The notes: generated by a model from the letters alone, not told the origin. A DNA stretch of 64,000 bases from Prochlorococcus sp. AG-436-M02 (GCA_003212515.1 QCPL01000005.1:25943-89942); one strand, 5' to 3'. Shown: positions 1 through 11,035, numbered from the stretch's first letter. Program-made: numbers and translations.

Positions 1-299
1 GAACCTTTGACTGTTATTTCAAGTAATTTGCGCTCATCTTTTAGATCCTTTAAAAATTTTATATTCCAAGAGGCATCAGGAAAAACTTTTATAAAGGCAT
101 CAAATCTTTGTGATATATCTTTGGCTATTTCTTCTGAGAATAGATTGAATAATTCATTTTTATTTTTGCTGTTAAATGTTTTCTCGAGTCCTTGTTGTAG
201 TACTTCAATTTCTCTGGCTTGCGAAAAATCACTAGATAAAATGATTGAGAGGATAAACACCCCAGAAATCAACAAAAATTTTAGTGATTTTTGTACCAC
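1..299 (-). CDS. Partial hypothetical secreted/anchored protein (3' end off window); VVQKSLKFLLISGVFILSIILSSDFSQAREIEVLQQGLEKTFNSKNKNELFNLF...
   Basis: Minus-strand frame open from GTG at 299 to the window edge; N-terminal signal-like hydrophobic stretch. Absent from the ORF track because it is truncated; the listed + ORF 7..327 is its antisense. Confidence 0.6.
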   Translation of the reverse strand, partial: MVQKSLKFLLISGVFILSIILSSDFSQAREIEVLQQGLEKTFNSKNKNELFNLFSEEIAKDISQRFDAFIKVFPDASWNIKFLKDLKDERKLLEITVKG

Positions 300-352
300 A
301 GATGCTCTTGATTTATCTATAACCTAATTGTAGGCATAGAAAAGGATTTTTT

Positions 353-1423
353 ATGACTAAGCTTCTCATTGCTGCTAGTGGTACAGGTGGGCATATTTAT
401 CCTGCACTTTCAGTTTCAGAAGCGTTGCCTGAATCTTGGGAAGTATGTTGGCTGGGGGTTAAAGATCGTCTAGAACAAGTAGTTCTGCCCACAGAATTTG
501 AACTGATCACCATCCCTGTGAAGGCTGTACAAGCGAAAGGAATTAAAAAGTTTGTACAGCTTATTAAACTTTTGTTTTCAGTCATCTTTGTAGTTCGATT
601 AATTAGGAGAAAAAGGATTGACATTGTTTTCACGACAGGAGGTTATATCTCGGCACCTTCAATAATTGCTTCTAGGTTATGTAGAGTCCCTGTTATTTTG
701 CATGAGTCCAATGCTTTCCCAGGGAAAGTTACACGCTTGTTAGCTAGATTTTGTGACCAGGTTGCGTTGGGTTTACCTGTTGCAGAAGAGCATCTGAAAA
801 ACTGCAAGCTAACTGTTACGGGGACCCCTGTTAGACCTCAATTTCTATTTTCCAACCCTTTGCCATCTTGGGTCCCGATGGGAATTACTCCTTTAATCGT
901 TGTAATGGGAGGTAGTCAGGGTGCTGTTGGGTTGAACAAAATGTTCAGAAGGATTCTACCTTCTTTATTGAAGAAGGGATGTCGAGTAGTTCACATCATT
1001 GGGGAAAATGATAACCCATCAGATATTCAAAACTCCAAATTTGTAGAAAAGACTTTTACTGAGGAAGTTGCTGGATTATTGCAACATGCTGATCTTGTAA
1101 TTAGTAGATCAGGTGCTGGCGCTTTAAGTGAAATTGCAGTGTGTAATACCCCCGCAATTCTTATTCCATATCCCTATGCAGCTGATAACCATCAGGAGAT
1201 CAATGCTGCTTATGCAGCTCAGTTTGGTGGGGTATTAATAATTCATGAAAATATATATGCTGCTCAACCTCTGCTTAAATCAATAGGGAATTTACTAGAT
1301 CTTTCTCCTTCTATTAATGACCAAGGGAAAACCTTGTTAAGTAAAATGAGTGAGGGGATAGGCAAGATTGCATCTCCTAAGGCACATCTAGATTTGGTTG
1401 AGATTATTCGTCAATACAGCTAA
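353..1423 (+). CDS. murG: UDP-GlcNAc:lipid I GlcNAc transferase MurG
   Basis: AASGTGGHIYPAL N-terminal motif, HESNAFPGKVTRLL, VMGGSQGAVGLN. Confidence 0.95.
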   Translation: MTKLLIAASGTGGHIYPALSVSEALPESWEVCWLGVKDRLEQVVLPTEFELITIPVKAVQAKGIKKFVQLIKLLFSVIFVVRLIRRKRIDIVFTTGGYISAPSIIASRLCRVPVILHESNAFPGKVTRLLARFCDQVALGLPVAEEHLKNCKLTVTGTPVRPQFLFSNPLPSWVPMGITPLIVVMGGSQGAVGLNKMFRRILPSLLKKGCRVVHIIGENDNPSDIQNSKFVEKTFTEEVAGLLQHADLVISRSGAGALSEIAVCNTPAILIPYPYAADNHQEINAAYAAQFGGVLIIHENIYAAQPLLKSIGNLLDLSPSINDQGKTLLSKMSEGIGKIASPKAHLDLVEIIRQYS

Positions 1424-2528
1424 GAACTTGTTGCATAGCATTAATTATTTTTTCATTGTCAGATTTTTTCTTAAGACTAATTCTTAGCCAGTTTTCTCCT
1501 AATTCATTAAAAGACCTACAATCTCGTAATAAGATATTTTTTTTAGCAAGAGCTTCTCGGAAGTGGGTAAGTGAAACACTACTTTCTATTAATTGGAAAT
1601 TAGTAGCTGATGGATGTGCGGTGATGCCTGAGAGTTTTTGTAAATTTGTTTGAAGCCATTCCCCCTCAACTTTTACCCAATCCTGAATTTTTTTTACTTG
1701 TGTTTTCAGGATGTCTTCGTCTTCCATTAGCTTTATCCCTACCATTGCCGCTAATCCATTTACTGGCCATGGGTCTCTCCATTCTTGCCATTGTTGGAGT
1801 CTCCTGGGAGAGCTAATTGCGTAGCCCAGCCTTAATCCTGCGATAGAAAATAATTTTGTAAGACTTCGAATAACAATTAGATTTGGATAATGAGCGACGA
1901 ATGGGATAAGTGATTCTTTTTCACCATCTGGTACTAATGGCAGGAAAGCTTCATCGCAAATTACCAGGCTTTGAGATGAAAGCATGGCTTTTAGAGAATT
2001 AAGACTCCAAGATTGTCCAGTGGGATTATGTGGGTTTGTAATCCAGATCACATTTTCATGAGGTTTTAATGGAAAGAATTGTGGAAAAAAAGAGTTCCAT
2101 TTTAAGGGAATGGGACAAGTTATAAATTTGCCATTCCAGCATCTAAGTGCTCTTTTGTAATCTAAGAAACCTGGTGAAGGTAAGATGCTGACTCCATGCC
2201 AGGCGGCATCACGAGCAGCCCAAGTTATCAGCTCTGAAGCTCCATTTCCTGGCAAGACCATAGAAGAGTCGACTTCATGAAATTTACCGATTGCTTCTCT
2301 TAGCCTTAAATAACTGCGATCAGGGTAGATTTTCAGTGCAGTGCCATTAACTCCTTGGGATAGACATTTTTGCAGATTAGGAGGAAGAGGAAAGGGGGTT
2401 AAAGAGGCACTAGCGTCAATAAGAGAACTTATATTTACTTTTAGCCTGTTTGCTTCTTGCTCTAGATTTCCACCATGTTGAAGCAAAAGTTTTTGACCAT
2501 GTTCCGAAAACTTATTGTTTAAACCCAT
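1404..2528 (-). CDS. PLP-dependent aminotransferase, HisC/CobC-like
   Basis: [33 protein letters not shown] motifs; convergent 20 nt overlap with murG. Confidence 0.85.
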   Translation of the reverse strand: MGLNNKFSEHGQKLLLQHGGNLEQEANRLKVNISSLIDASASLTPFPLPPNLQKCLSQGVNGTALKIYPDRSYLRLREAIGKFHEVDSSMVLPGNGASELITWAARDAAWHGVSILPSPGFLDYKRALRCWNGKFITCPIPLKWNSFFPQFFPLKPHENVIWITNPHNPTGQSWSLNSLKAMLSSQSLVICDEAFLPLVPDGEKESLIPFVAHYPNLIVIRSLTKLFSIAGLRLGYAISSPRRLQQWQEWRDPWPVNGLAAMVGIKLMEDEDILKTQVKKIQDWVKVEGEWLQTNLQKLSGITAHPSATNFQLIESSVSLTHFREALAKKNILLRDCRSFNELGENWLRISLKKKSDNEKIINAMQQVLSCIDE

Positions 2529-3715
2529 GGCAATTCACTGCCTACAGCTTCTTTGATATTCCGACATCCATGTCGATTCAGTTGAGTGATTAAACCCTCA
2601 AGTATATGAGGAACTAGAATAGGACCTTGAAAAATCCATCCTGTGTATACTTGTATAAGAGATGCACCAGCTGCAATACGCTCCCAAGCACTTTCTGCAG
2701 AATCAATACCTCCAACACCTACTAAAGGTAAATCTTCTCCTGCATTTTTTCTTAACCGTCTAAGTACTTCTAAGGCTCTTGAACGCAATGGATTGCCACT
2801 AAGTCCACCTTGCTCTAGGCTAAGTGGCTTTCCAGTTTGTAAAATAATGCGTTTTTCTAGACCTAATCTATCTAAACTAGTATTAGTGGCGATAATTCCC
2901 GCCAACCCTTCTTGATAGGCTACTTGTGCTAGATTATCAATTTCTTTATTATTTAAATCTGGAGCAATCTTAACAAGGAGTGGTGGGCAAGAAGTCAAAC
3001 GTCTAAGTTTTTTTATCAATTTTCTTAATTCTGTTGAATCTTGTAATTTACGTAGTCCCGGTGTATTTGGCGAACTGACATTAATAACTGCATAATCAGC
3101 CAATGATCCCAAGATTTCAAGAGAATAAGCATAATCATCAGGCGCATCTTCAAGAGCAGTTATTTTTGACTTGCCTAAATTCAGACCAATGATTGACGAC
3201 CTACTCCCTGGTGGTGGTAACCTCTGCTTCTCAAGAGTTTCTTTCATTTTTGATGCCCCACGATTGTTAAATCCCATTCGATTTAAAGCAGCCTTTTCTT
3301 TTGAGAGTCGGAAAAGTCTTGGCTTGGGGTTGCCTAATTGAGCATGCCAAGTGACTGTGCCCAGTTCAACAAAGCCAAAGCCAAAGTTGTGCCATATAGA
3401 AGCTGCAATTCCATTTTTGTCAAATCCTGCAGCAAGCCCTAAGGGATTCTGAAAGTTACATCCAAATAAAGTTTGCTCTAGCTTGGCATCTCTACGCTGT
3501 AGCTCTTTCTCTAATTCCTCCAACAATGTAGCTATACCTGGCCATTTTCTATAAAGGGCGGCTTTCTCTAGACTATTAAGAGTGAGTTGGCTTAGTTGTT
3601 CAGCATCAATGCCATCGTCTCGTTCAAGGATGTGCCCAAAGAACTGCTTGTACAAAAAATTACTTGAGAAGAACCTAGTTTGTGAGTTATTTCCCATTTT
3701 ACTTTTAATGATCAC
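2519..3715 (-). CDS. pyrD: Dihydroorotate dehydrogenase (quinone, class 2)
   Basis: [35 protein letters not shown] motifs. Confidence 0.95.
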   Translation of the reverse strand: MIIKSKMGNNSQTRFFSSNFLYKQFFGHILERDDGIDAEQLSQLTLNSLEKAALYRKWPGIATLLEELEKELQRRDAKLEQTLFGCNFQNPLGLAAGFDKNGIAASIWHNFGFGFVELGTVTWHAQLGNPKPRLFRLSKEKAALNRMGFNNRGASKMKETLEKQRLPPPGSRSSIIGLNLGKSKITALEDAPDDYAYSLEILGSLADYAVINVSSPNTPGLRKLQDSTELRKLIKKLRRLTSCPPLLVKIAPDLNNKEIDNLAQVAYQEGLAGIIATNTSLDRLGLEKRIILQTGKPLSLEQGGLSGNPLRSRALEVLRRLRKNAGEDLPLVGVGGIDSAESAWERIAAGASLIQVYTGWIFQGPILVPHILEGLITQLNRHGCRNIKEAVGSELPWV

Positions 3716-4184
3716 ATTGAAGTTTTATAGCAATTTTTTTTGAAAAGCTTACTGCGATATCATCTACTCTTTCATTATCAGGATCGCCATTATGACCTTT
3801 TACATATTTGAGAGATACATTAGATAAACGAGATTCATCTAATACTTTCCATAAATCTTGATTAAGAACTGCTTTTCCAGAAGCGGTTTTCCAACCTTTT
3901 TTCTTCCAGCCTTGCATCCAAGTATCAAAGCCATTAATTAGATATTTACTATCTGTTCGGATTGCAAGTGTTGGATGTCTATCAAGTTGTTTTAATTCCT
4001 TAAGAATCTCTATTGCAGCCTGAAGTTCCATACGATTATTTGTTGTTTGTGCTTCATATCCACCAAATTCTTGAATTGTCCCATCTTCAAAACGTATTAG
4101 TGCACCCCATCCACCTGGGCCAGGATTGCCACTACATGCTCCATCAGTTGCGGCTGCTATTACTTGACCATGTGCTTGGATCAT
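3705..4184 (-). CDS. rnhA: Ribonuclease HI
   Basis: [19 protein letters not shown]...[11 protein letters not shown]...[10 protein letters not shown]. Start placed at the ATG of MIQAHGQ (4184); the ORF-track start at 4247 would read through a terminator hairpin. Confidence 0.9.
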   Translation of the reverse strand: MIQAHGQVIAAATDGACSGNPGPGGWGALIRFEDGTIQEFGGYEAQTTNNRMELQAAIEILKELKQLDRHPTLAIRTDSKYLINGFDTWMQGWKKKGWKTASGKAVLNQDLWKVLDESRLSNVSLKYVKGHNGDPDNERVDDIAVSFSKKIAIKLQCDH

Positions 4185-4185
4185 T

Positions 4186-4215
4186 GAAAAAAATAGCCGG
4201 TCAAATATGACCGGC
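4186..4215 (-). terminator. Rho-independent terminator of the rplJ-rplL operon
   Basis: Perfect GCCGGTCA-tatt-TGACCGGC hairpin (4196..4215) followed on the minus strand by a T7-containing tract, directly downstream of rplL. Confidence 0.75.
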
Positions 4216-4261
4216 GACAAAGAACAGAAATTAGACCTTATGCGCAAATAATAGCTAGGAA

Positions 4262-4654
4262 TTACTTAAGAGTTACTTTCCCACCTACTTCTTCTATTGC
4301 TTTTTTTAGAGCTTCAGCTTCATCTTTGGAAATGCCTTCTTTTATGGTTTTTGGCGCTGCCTCTACCATTGCTTTAGCATCACCTAAGCCTAAGCCCGTA
4401 GCGTTTCTTACTTCTTTAAGAACTTTGATTTTGGCAGAAGCATCGAAGCTTTCTAGCACAACATCAAATTCGGTTTTTTCTTCAGCAGCAGCTTCACCAC
4501 CACCACTGGCTGCACCTGGAGCTGCCATGACGACCCCAGCAGAAGCTGCTGCTGAGACGCCAAAGGCATCTTCTATTTGTTTAACAAGCTCTGAGGCTTC
4601 TAGCAGGGAAAGAGACTTAAGTGACTCTAAAATCTCGTCTGTTTTTGAAGACAT
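4262..4654 (-). CDS. rplL: 50S ribosomal protein L7/L12
   Basis: [49 protein letters not shown]. Confidence 0.98.
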   Translation of the reverse strand: MSSKTDEILESLKSLSLLEASELVKQIEDAFGVSAAASAGVVMAAPGAASGGGEAAAEEKTEFDVVLESFDASAKIKVLKEVRNATGLGLGDAKAMVEAAPKTIKEGISKDEAEALKKAIEEVGGKVTLK

Positions 4655-4709
4655 GATTGGAATACAAAAAGTATTTGGGAGAAAAAGTTTTAGTCGAAGA
4701 TTTTGCTAG

Positions 4710-5237
4710 TTAGCTTTCGCTACTTTCAGCATGTTGTTTAAGCGACCTTGCTATGCCAGAAGGAACCTCATTAATACCAACAGCAATTTTTGTAGTGATG
4801 GAATTTAATGCTCCAGCAATTTGTGCCATGAGTACTTCTTTCGAAGGTAGAGCAGCAATTGCTTTTATTTCATCAAGAGTAAGAAGTTTGCCTTCAAAAA
4901 GGCCTCCTTTTGTCTCAGATTTTTTGGTTTCCTTTTGGAAAGATTGGACTGCTTTAAGAGCACTTCCTACATCGCCTTTTACAAGAACAAATGCATTAGT
5001 GCCACTTAATAAAGATTCAAGGCCTGTCCAAGAAGAATTCCCATTAATTGCTTTACGCATCAAGGTGTTTTTAGCAACCTTGCAGATGCCTTTGCTTGGC
5101 TCTAGACGAGAACGCAAATCAGACATCTCTTTAATGGATAAGCCCTTGAAATCAAGAACTAAAGCCATTTCAGCTTCGTCGAGGAGGCCTTTAATCTCTT
5201 CGACAATTTGTTTTTTGCTCTCCAGCGTGCGGCCCAT
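4710..5237 (-). CDS. rplJ: 50S ribosomal protein L10
   Basis: [19 protein letters not shown] start; [12 protein letters not shown] extends to 5273 but the internal Met is the likely start. Confidence 0.95.
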   Translation of the reverse strand: MGRTLESKKQIVEEIKGLLDEAEMALVLDFKGLSIKEMSDLRSRLEPSKGICKVAKNTLMRKAINGNSSWTGLESLLSGTNAFVLVKGDVGSALKAVQSFQKETKKSETKGGLFEGKLLTLDEIKAIAALPSKEVLMAQIAGALNSITTKIAVGINEVPSGIARSLKQHAESSES

Positions 5238-5470
5238 AGGGATTGGATCGAATCGGGGGAAGAAGCGGGACATACGGCCGTTTAATCTCTCAAAACAAAG
5301 AGACGAGGCAGCCGTTGATTCAATCCATTTATGGAAAATCTTTGCGTTTACCTCGGCAGGATTTTAATGAATTAATCTGAAAGTTTTATTCAGAACCATC
5401 CAGACCTGCTGTCTATGGCCGGGCGCATGCCCGTTTTGGAATTAACCAATACTCTTACCTTACAACAAAG
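5238..5470 (-). promoter_or_regulatory. Candidate ribosomal protein L10 leader (autoregulatory 5' UTR)
   Basis: Non-coding gap between rplA and rplJ with CGGGC-ATGC-GCCCG and TCTGAA-n7-TTCAGA hairpins and a CCTGCCGAGGT element; position matches L10 leaders. Not run against a covariance model. Confidence 0.55.
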
Positions 5471-5476
5471 AGGTTT

Positions 5477-6181
5477 CTAATCTTCTTTATTGTCTTGCAA
5501 AGCAGCAAAATCTACCTCGACAGAAGGTCCCATAGTTGAAGTGATATAAAGACTTTTCCAGTAACGGCCCTTTGCACCACTTGGCTTATTCCTATCAATA
5601 GTCTCATGCAAGACCTTAAGGTTTGCATAAAGATCTTCTTCCGAAAAACTTGCTTTTCCAAAACGAACATGGACAATTCCTGCCCTGTCAGCTCTGAATT
5701 CAAGTTTCCCAGCTTTAAATTCTTTTATTGCTCCAGTTAGATCTGTAGTAACAGTTCCAGCCTTAGGGTTTGGCATTAGGCCTCTAGGACCAAGTACACG
5801 GCCTAGTTTTGCAACTTTAGGCATCATGTCTGGTGTTGAAATCAGTAGATCAAAATTGAGTTCTCCTTTATTGATTGTTTCAATTAAATCTTCTTCTCCA
5901 GAAAGGTCTGCTCCTGCTTTGTTCGCCTCAACAATTTTTTCGCCTTTTGAGATAACCGCAATTCGTACTTTTTGACCAGTACCTTTTGGAAGTGCAACTG
6001 TAGTTCTTAGTTGTTGGTCCGTGTATTTTGGGTCAATACCTAAACGGATATGCGCTTCGATAGTTTCATCGAACTTTGCATTTGCATTTTCTTTAACTAA
6101 CTTGATTGCGTCTAAAGGCAAATATGACCTCCCCTCAACTTTGGAGGATAGGGCGGCCATTCTTTTGGAAGTTTTTTTCAT
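5477..6181 (-). CDS. rplA: 50S ribosomal protein L1
   Basis: [19 protein letters not shown] motif. Confidence 0.98.
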   Translation of the reverse strand: MKKTSKRMAALSSKVEGRSYLPLDAIKLVKENANAKFDETIEAHIRLGIDPKYTDQQLRTTVALPKGTGQKVRIAVISKGEKIVEANKAGADLSGEEDLIETINKGELNFDLLISTPDMMPKVAKLGRVLGPRGLMPNPKAGTVTTDLTGAIKEFKAGKLEFRADRAGIVHVRFGKASFSEEDLYANLKVLHETIDRNKPSGAKGRYWKSLYITSTMGPSVEVDFAALQDNKED

Positions 6182-6269
6182 AAAATTTGGGGTTCAAGCG
6201 ACGTTTTGGTCTCCCCCTGTAAATGTGGAAAAATTAGGTATGAGAGATAAAGAGTGGTAAGTGAATTAA

Positions 6270-6695
6270 TCACTCACTAATCGAAACACCCATATTGCGG
6301 GCAGTCCCTTCAATTACCTTCATTGCTGATTCAATATTATTACAGTTGAGATCAGGCAATTTGGTTTTTGCAATTTCTTCTAGTTGGCTACGGTTAATAC
6401 TACCGGCTTGACCTTTAGCAGATTCTCCCGAGCCTTTAGCAATTCCTGCAGCCTTGGTAATAAGCACTGATGCAGGGGGGGTTTTAGTGATAAAAGTGAA
6501 ACTTCTGTCTTCAAAAACAGATATCTCAACAGGGATTACAAAACCTGCTTTGTCTTGGGTTCTGGCATTGTATTCCTTACAAAAAGCCATAATGTTAACC
6601 CCATGCTGGCCAAGAGCGGGACCAACTGGAGGGGCTGGATTTGCTTTGCCGGCCTGAAGGGCCAACTTGATCACAGCTACAACTTTCTTTGCCAT
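6270..6695 (-). CDS. rplK: 50S ribosomal protein L11
   Basis: [34 protein letters not shown]. Confidence 0.98.
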   Translation of the reverse strand: MAKKVVAVIKLALQAGKANPAPPVGPALGQHGVNIMAFCKEYNARTQDKAGFVIPVEISVFEDRSFTFITKTPPASVLITKAAGIAKGSGESAKGQAGSINRSQLEEIAKTKLPDLNCNNIESAMKVIEGTARNMGVSISE

Positions 6696-6812
6696 CTTTC
6701 TTGAGAAAATGATTAATTACGGATTACCTTGATAAAAGGAAAATTTTGAAAAGGTTATGGGAAACCTACTTCATTTGGATGCCCACTAATTAAATAATGG
6801 GCAATTCATCAG

Positions 6813-7472
6813 TTAGTTCTGTTTACTGATCTGAGAGAATTCAAGCTCTACGGGAGTTTCTCTGCCAAAAATTGAAAGAAGGGCTTTTAACTTATTGCGC
6901 TCTCCAGATACCTCTATGACTTCTCCTTGGAAATCTTTAAAAGGTCCTGACGTCACAAGAATCTGGTCTCCCTCACTTAAATCGAGTTTCACAACTGTTT
7001 TCTTTTCTGCCGCTCGTTTGAAAATTCGATTTACTTCTTGCCTACTTAGTGGCCTTGGTTTTATATGACCACGCCCTCTACCAGTTGCCCTACGGTCTTC
7101 AGCTCCAACAAAATTGATGACGTTTGGTGTACTTCGAACCGCCATCATTGTGTCTTCATCAAGAACCATTCGCACAAGTACGTATCCAGGGAAGACTTTC
7201 TCTTCAGTTGATTGTCTACTCCCATCTTTTTTTACTTTCACCGCAGGAGAGTGAGGAATTTCTATCTCAAGGATTCTATTGCTAACCCCTAATGTGACAG
7301 ATCTTTGCTCAAGAGTAGCTTTGACTTTTTTTTCGCAACTTGAAGCTACTTGAATTGCATACCAGCGAGCAATAGTTGTTTTTCCATAAGAGCTGTTCTC
7401 CTCGCTATTAGTGGGAGAAGGTATATCCATTACTTGGCTAGATTTGTTGGGTGTGGGTTCAATTTCTGACAC
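6813..7472 (-). CDS. nusG: Transcription termination/antitermination factor NusG
   Basis: RWYAIQVASSCEKKVK, FPGYVLVRMVLDE, KOW GDQILVTSGPFKDFQGEV. Confidence 0.96.
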   Translation of the reverse strand: MSEIEPTPNKSSQVMDIPSPTNSEENSSYGKTTIARWYAIQVASSCEKKVKATLEQRSVTLGVSNRILEIEIPHSPAVKVKKDGSRQSTEEKVFPGYVLVRMVLDEDTMMAVRSTPNVINFVGAEDRRATGRGRGHIKPRPLSRQEVNRIFKRAAEKKTVVKLDLSEGDQILVTSGPFKDFQGEVIEVSGERNKLKALLSIFGRETPVELEFSQISKQN

Positions 7473-7526
7473 TTTTGAAAGTTGAATTTAAGTGAGGTTG
7501 AAAGAAGATGTTGAACTTTTATTTAT

Positions 7527-7769
7527 TCAACGGAAGATTTGTGAGGCCCCCCAGCCGAAGAACCGGCTGACGGATGCTATTAATGCTGCCGATAGTGTAA
7601 CCATTAAAATCACGGCTATCGACTCGCTAAATAGTTGTTGTCTACTGGGCCACACAACCAGTTTTAACTCATCAACAGTAGAACCTATGAAGCCCTTTTT
7701 AGGAGAGGGCTTCTCTTTCTCTGGTTGAGAGAGGGAATCTGGTGTTTCTTGAGGAGTTGAGCTTGACAC
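7527..7769 (-). CDS. secE: Preprotein translocase subunit SecE
   Basis: FIGSTVDELKLVVWPSRQQLFSESIAVILMVTLSA; upstream of nusG. Confidence 0.92.
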   Translation of the reverse strand: MSSSTPQETPDSLSQPEKEKPSPKKGFIGSTVDELKLVVWPSRQQLFSESIAVILMVTLSAALIASVSRFFGWGASQIFR

Positions 7770-7850
7770 GCTATATAAGCCTGAGGCTAATTATGCCTGT
7801 GCGTATGCAATGGCCTTTTATAAATAATAGGTTAATCGATAAACAAATTG

Positions 7851-10628
7851 TTAGTTTTCTGCACAAAACTCTAATGATTTTGAACTGTTTGTAGAAGAGG
7901 TTACTCTTACTGCCTTTGCCCCTACAAATTTATTTTCTAATAATTTTGTTGCTAAGGGATTTTCTATACGTCTTCTAAGAATTCTTCTTAAGGGTCTAGC
8001 ACCATATTCTGGTTCATATGCTTCAACAGCAAGACTTTCAATAATCGTGTCATCTAAACGCAGTTCTAAGTCTTGTTCTCCTAATAATTTTGTTAATTCA
8101 ATTAACTGGAGCTTGATTATTTTCTGAAGACTTTCTTGCGTAAGAGGATTAAAACGAATAATTTCGTCAATTCGATTTAGGAATTCAGGGCGAAAATTTT
8201 TACTTAGTGCATCATTGATACTTTGGCTCAGTTTTAATTCAAGTTCAGAGTGATCTTCTGTTGGAAGTTGAGAAGATTTTGCATTTTTTAAGATTTCCCT
8301 GCTTGCAAGATTGCTTGTCATTACTACGACGGTGTGACGAAAATCTATTGTTCTGCCTTGAGAGTCAGTTAAGCGACCATCGTCCAAAACTTGTAAAAGG
8401 ATATTGAATACATCTGGATGCGCTTTTTCAATTTCATCAACTAATAAGACAGCATATGGTCTGCTACGGATTGCTTCTGTTAGTTGTCCTCCTTGTTCAT
8501 AGCCGACATATCCAGGTGGTGCTCCAATAAGACGTGCGACTGCATTTCTCTCCATAAATTCACTCATATCAAGTCTTACTAAAGCTTCTGACTCGTCAAA
8601 TAAAGAAGCTGCAAGTGTTTTAGCAAGTTCTGTTTTACCAACACCTGTTGGTCCAAGGAATAAAAACGAGCCGATAGGCCTGCGACTGTCTTTCATGCCA
8701 GCACGCGCTCTTTTGATAGCGGCAGCAACAGCTTTAACGGCTTCATTTTGACCAATGACTTTATTAGATAAATCTTGTTCTAGATTCAATAGTTTTTGTC
8801 TTTCTTCAGCAAGGACTTTGTTTACTGGGATACCTGTCCATCGCGCAACAATATCTGCTATATCCTCAGGCGCAACTTCGTTTTTGATAATTGTGTTTCC
8901 ATCATTTTTTAATCTTTGTAATTCGTTAGATATGAAATTAATTTTTTTCTGTAAATGATGCAGTTCATCATATTGAAGCCTTGCAGCTTCCTCTAATTGC
9001 CCGTTTGACTCTTCTTCTGAAATAGATAGTTTAATATCCCTCTCTTCATGTATAAGTTCATTTACTTCCTCTAATAAATTTTTCTCATTATGCCATTTTT
9101 CAGTTAGATCATTTAACTTCTGTTCTAAAATATATTGCTGCTCTTCATATTCTTTCCTATCACATTCTTCTATTTCATCCTCATCATTTAATAACATAGA
9201 TTCTATTTTCCTAAGGTTTAATTCTATTTCTTCAATAATTTTAGGTTTAGTAGTTGATTCCATTCTAATTTGTGCTGCAGCTTCATCTATAAGATCAATT
9301 GCTTTATCTGGTAAACAACGGTCACTGATATATCTATCAGCTAAACGAGCAGCTGTAATTAAAGCTTCATCAGCAATATTTACTTCATGATGCTTTTCAT
9401 AACGCTCTTTAATGCCTCTTAGGATTTCTATGCTTAATTCAAGAGATGGTTCTTTAATATGAACTTGTTGAAATCTTCTATTGAGGGCTTGATCTTTTTC
9501 TATGGTTTTCCGATAGCTTTCGGGTGTGGTGGCTCCGATACATCTGATATCGCCATTTGCGAGTACAGGTTTCAATAAGCTTCCTGCATCTGTGCTAGAC
9601 CTTTCGCTACTTATAATTGTGTGTAAATCGTCAATAAATAAAACAATACCTGCATTAGGCTGACTGGCTTCTTTTAGAACTGATCTAAAGCGCTCTTCGA
9701 ATTGTCCACGGAATTTAGTTCCAGCTATTAATGCACCAATATCTAATAAAATAATCTTCAAACCTTTTATAGAGTCTGGAACATCTCCTTTAATTATTCT
9801 TTGAGCTAACAATTCCGCTATTGCTGTTTTACCTACGCCAGATGAGCCAATAAGAACTGGGTTATTTTTACCCCTTCTAGATAACACTTTTATTGTAAGC
9901 TGAATTTCATTGTTCCTTCCAATTACTGGGTCAAGCTCACCTTTTTCAGCTGCAAGAGTAAGATCTTTACCATATAAATTAAGTGCGTTAGGTTCTTTTT
10001 CTAATGCAAGCTGATTATTCTCTTTTATTTGTTTAGTTTCTATAATTCTATTGCTAATATCAGGATCTTTGCTTTTTCTTATTTTACCATTTTCAGACTT
10101 AACTGAGCTGTTTGTAGATCTAGAAATAGTTTGCTGTGATCTTTTCTTGCTTATTGGATTTGGAAGACTTTTTAATTTACCTTCTAAGATTTCACTTGTT
10201 AAGCCAAGCTCATTAAATAATTCAGAACCAATACGATTATCTCTGGCTAATGCAACAAGTATGTGTGAGATTTCAATAAATTTCGACCCCCAACTTCTCC
10301 GAAATGTATCTGCCCGATCAAGAAGAATTTCTAGGTCTTCACCAATAAATAATTCGAGTGAATTACAAGCTTCAGTAGTTGCAAGAAATTCTTCTAAGTT
10401 ATCAAGTAGCTCTAACTTATTAATTGGAAGTGCGTCAATTACATCACGATAGTTTTCATCATTAAAGAGAACTTGGAGAATATGCTCTATATCGAAATAT
10501 TCATGCTTCCACCTTCTAGCTTCTTGTTCACCACTGATTAAGAGATTCCAAGCATCATCACTAAAACGATCGGGAGAGGAAGTAAGACTATTAGTCATTG
10601 TTAGTGATTGGTTTTTCTGATATAGCAT
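7851..10628 (-). CDS. clpB2: Hsp100 AAA+ disaggregase, ClpB2-type
   Basis: Two P-loops (GSSGVGKTA, GPTGVGKTE), pore motifs KFRG and GYVGYEQGG, middle coiled coil; divergent N-terminal domain. Confidence 0.85.
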   Translation of the reverse strand: MLYQKNQSLTMTNSLTSSPDRFSDDAWNLLISGEQEARRWKHEYFDIEHILQVLFNDENYRDVIDALPINKLELLDNLEEFLATTEACNSLELFIGEDLEILLDRADTFRRSWGSKFIEISHILVALARDNRIGSELFNELGLTSEILEGKLKSLPNPISKKRSQQTISRSTNSSVKSENGKIRKSKDPDISNRIIETKQIKENNQLALEKEPNALNLYGKDLTLAAEKGELDPVIGRNNEIQLTIKVLSRRGKNNPVLIGSSGVGKTAIAELLAQRIIKGDVPDSIKGLKIILLDIGALIAGTKFRGQFEERFRSVLKEASQPNAGIVLFIDDLHTIISSERSSTDAGSLLKPVLANGDIRCIGATTPESYRKTIEKDQALNRRFQQVHIKEPSLELSIEILRGIKERYEKHHEVNIADEALITAARLADRYISDRCLPDKAIDLIDEAAAQIRMESTTKPKIIEEIELNLRKIESMLLNDEDEIEECDRKEYEEQQYILEQKLNDLTEKWHNEKNLLEEVNELIHEERDIKLSISEEESNGQLEEAARLQYDELHHLQKKINFISNELQRLKNDGNTIIKNEVAPEDIADIVARWTGIPVNKVLAEERQKLLNLEQDLSNKVIGQNEAVKAVAAAIKRARAGMKDSRRPIGSFLFLGPTGVGKTELAKTLAASLFDESEALVRLDMSEFMERNAVARLIGAPPGYVGYEQGGQLTEAIRSRPYAVLLVDEIEKAHPDVFNILLQVLDDGRLTDSQGRTIDFRHTVVVMTSNLASREILKNAKSSQLPTEDHSELELKLSQSINDALSKNFRPEFLNRIDEIIRFNPLTQESLQKIIKLQLIELTKLLGEQDLELRLDDTIIESLAVEAYEPEYGARPLRRILRRRIENPLATKLLENKFVGAKAVRVTSSTNSSKSLEFCAEN

Positions 10629-10633
10629 TTGAA

Positions 10634-11035
10634 TTAATTCTTTGTCTCTTTCGATGCAAGATCAATTAATTCAATCTTGTAGCCATCTGGGTCTTCAATG
10701 AAAGCAATAATTGTTTTGCCATGTTTCATTGGTCCTGGTTGCCGATGAATTTTGCAACCATTTTTTTCAATTGATGAACAGGTTTTATAAATATTCTGAA
10801 CACCTAGTGCAATATGGCCAAAACCATTTCCTAAATCATAATCTTTAGTATCCCAATTATGTGTTAGCTCTAGCACGGAAGTCTCTTCTTCTGAACCATA
10901 ACCAAGAAATGCGAGTGTAAATCGACCCGAAGGATAATCTTTTTGTCTTAAGAGTTGCATGCCTAATATTTTCGTGTAAAACCAAATTGATTTTTCTAGA
11001 TCAGTAACACGAATCATCGTATGAAGTATTTGCAT
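10634..11035 (-). CDS. gloA: Lactoylglutathione lyase (glyoxalase I)
   Basis: MQILHTMIRVTDLEKSIWFYTKILGMQLLRQKDYPSGRFTLAFLGYG. Confidence 0.92.
   Translation of the reverse strand: MQILHTMIRVTDLEKSIWFYTKILGMQLLRQKDYPSGRFTLAFLGYGSEEETSVLELTHNWDTKDYDLGNGFGHIALGVQNIYKTCSSIEKNGCKIHRQPGPMKHGKTIIAFIEDPDGYKIELIDLASKETKN

Noticed and set aside
4326-4709. 127 aa + strand ORF opposite rplL
   Set aside because: Antisense shadow of L7/L12 codons
4753-5367. 204 aa + strand ORF opposite rplJ and its leader
   Set aside because: Antisense to a certain ribosomal protein gene; composition is the mirror of L10; no independent protein signature
10051-10452. 133 aa + strand ORF opposite clpB2
   Set aside because: Antisense shadow ORF; no recognisable motif
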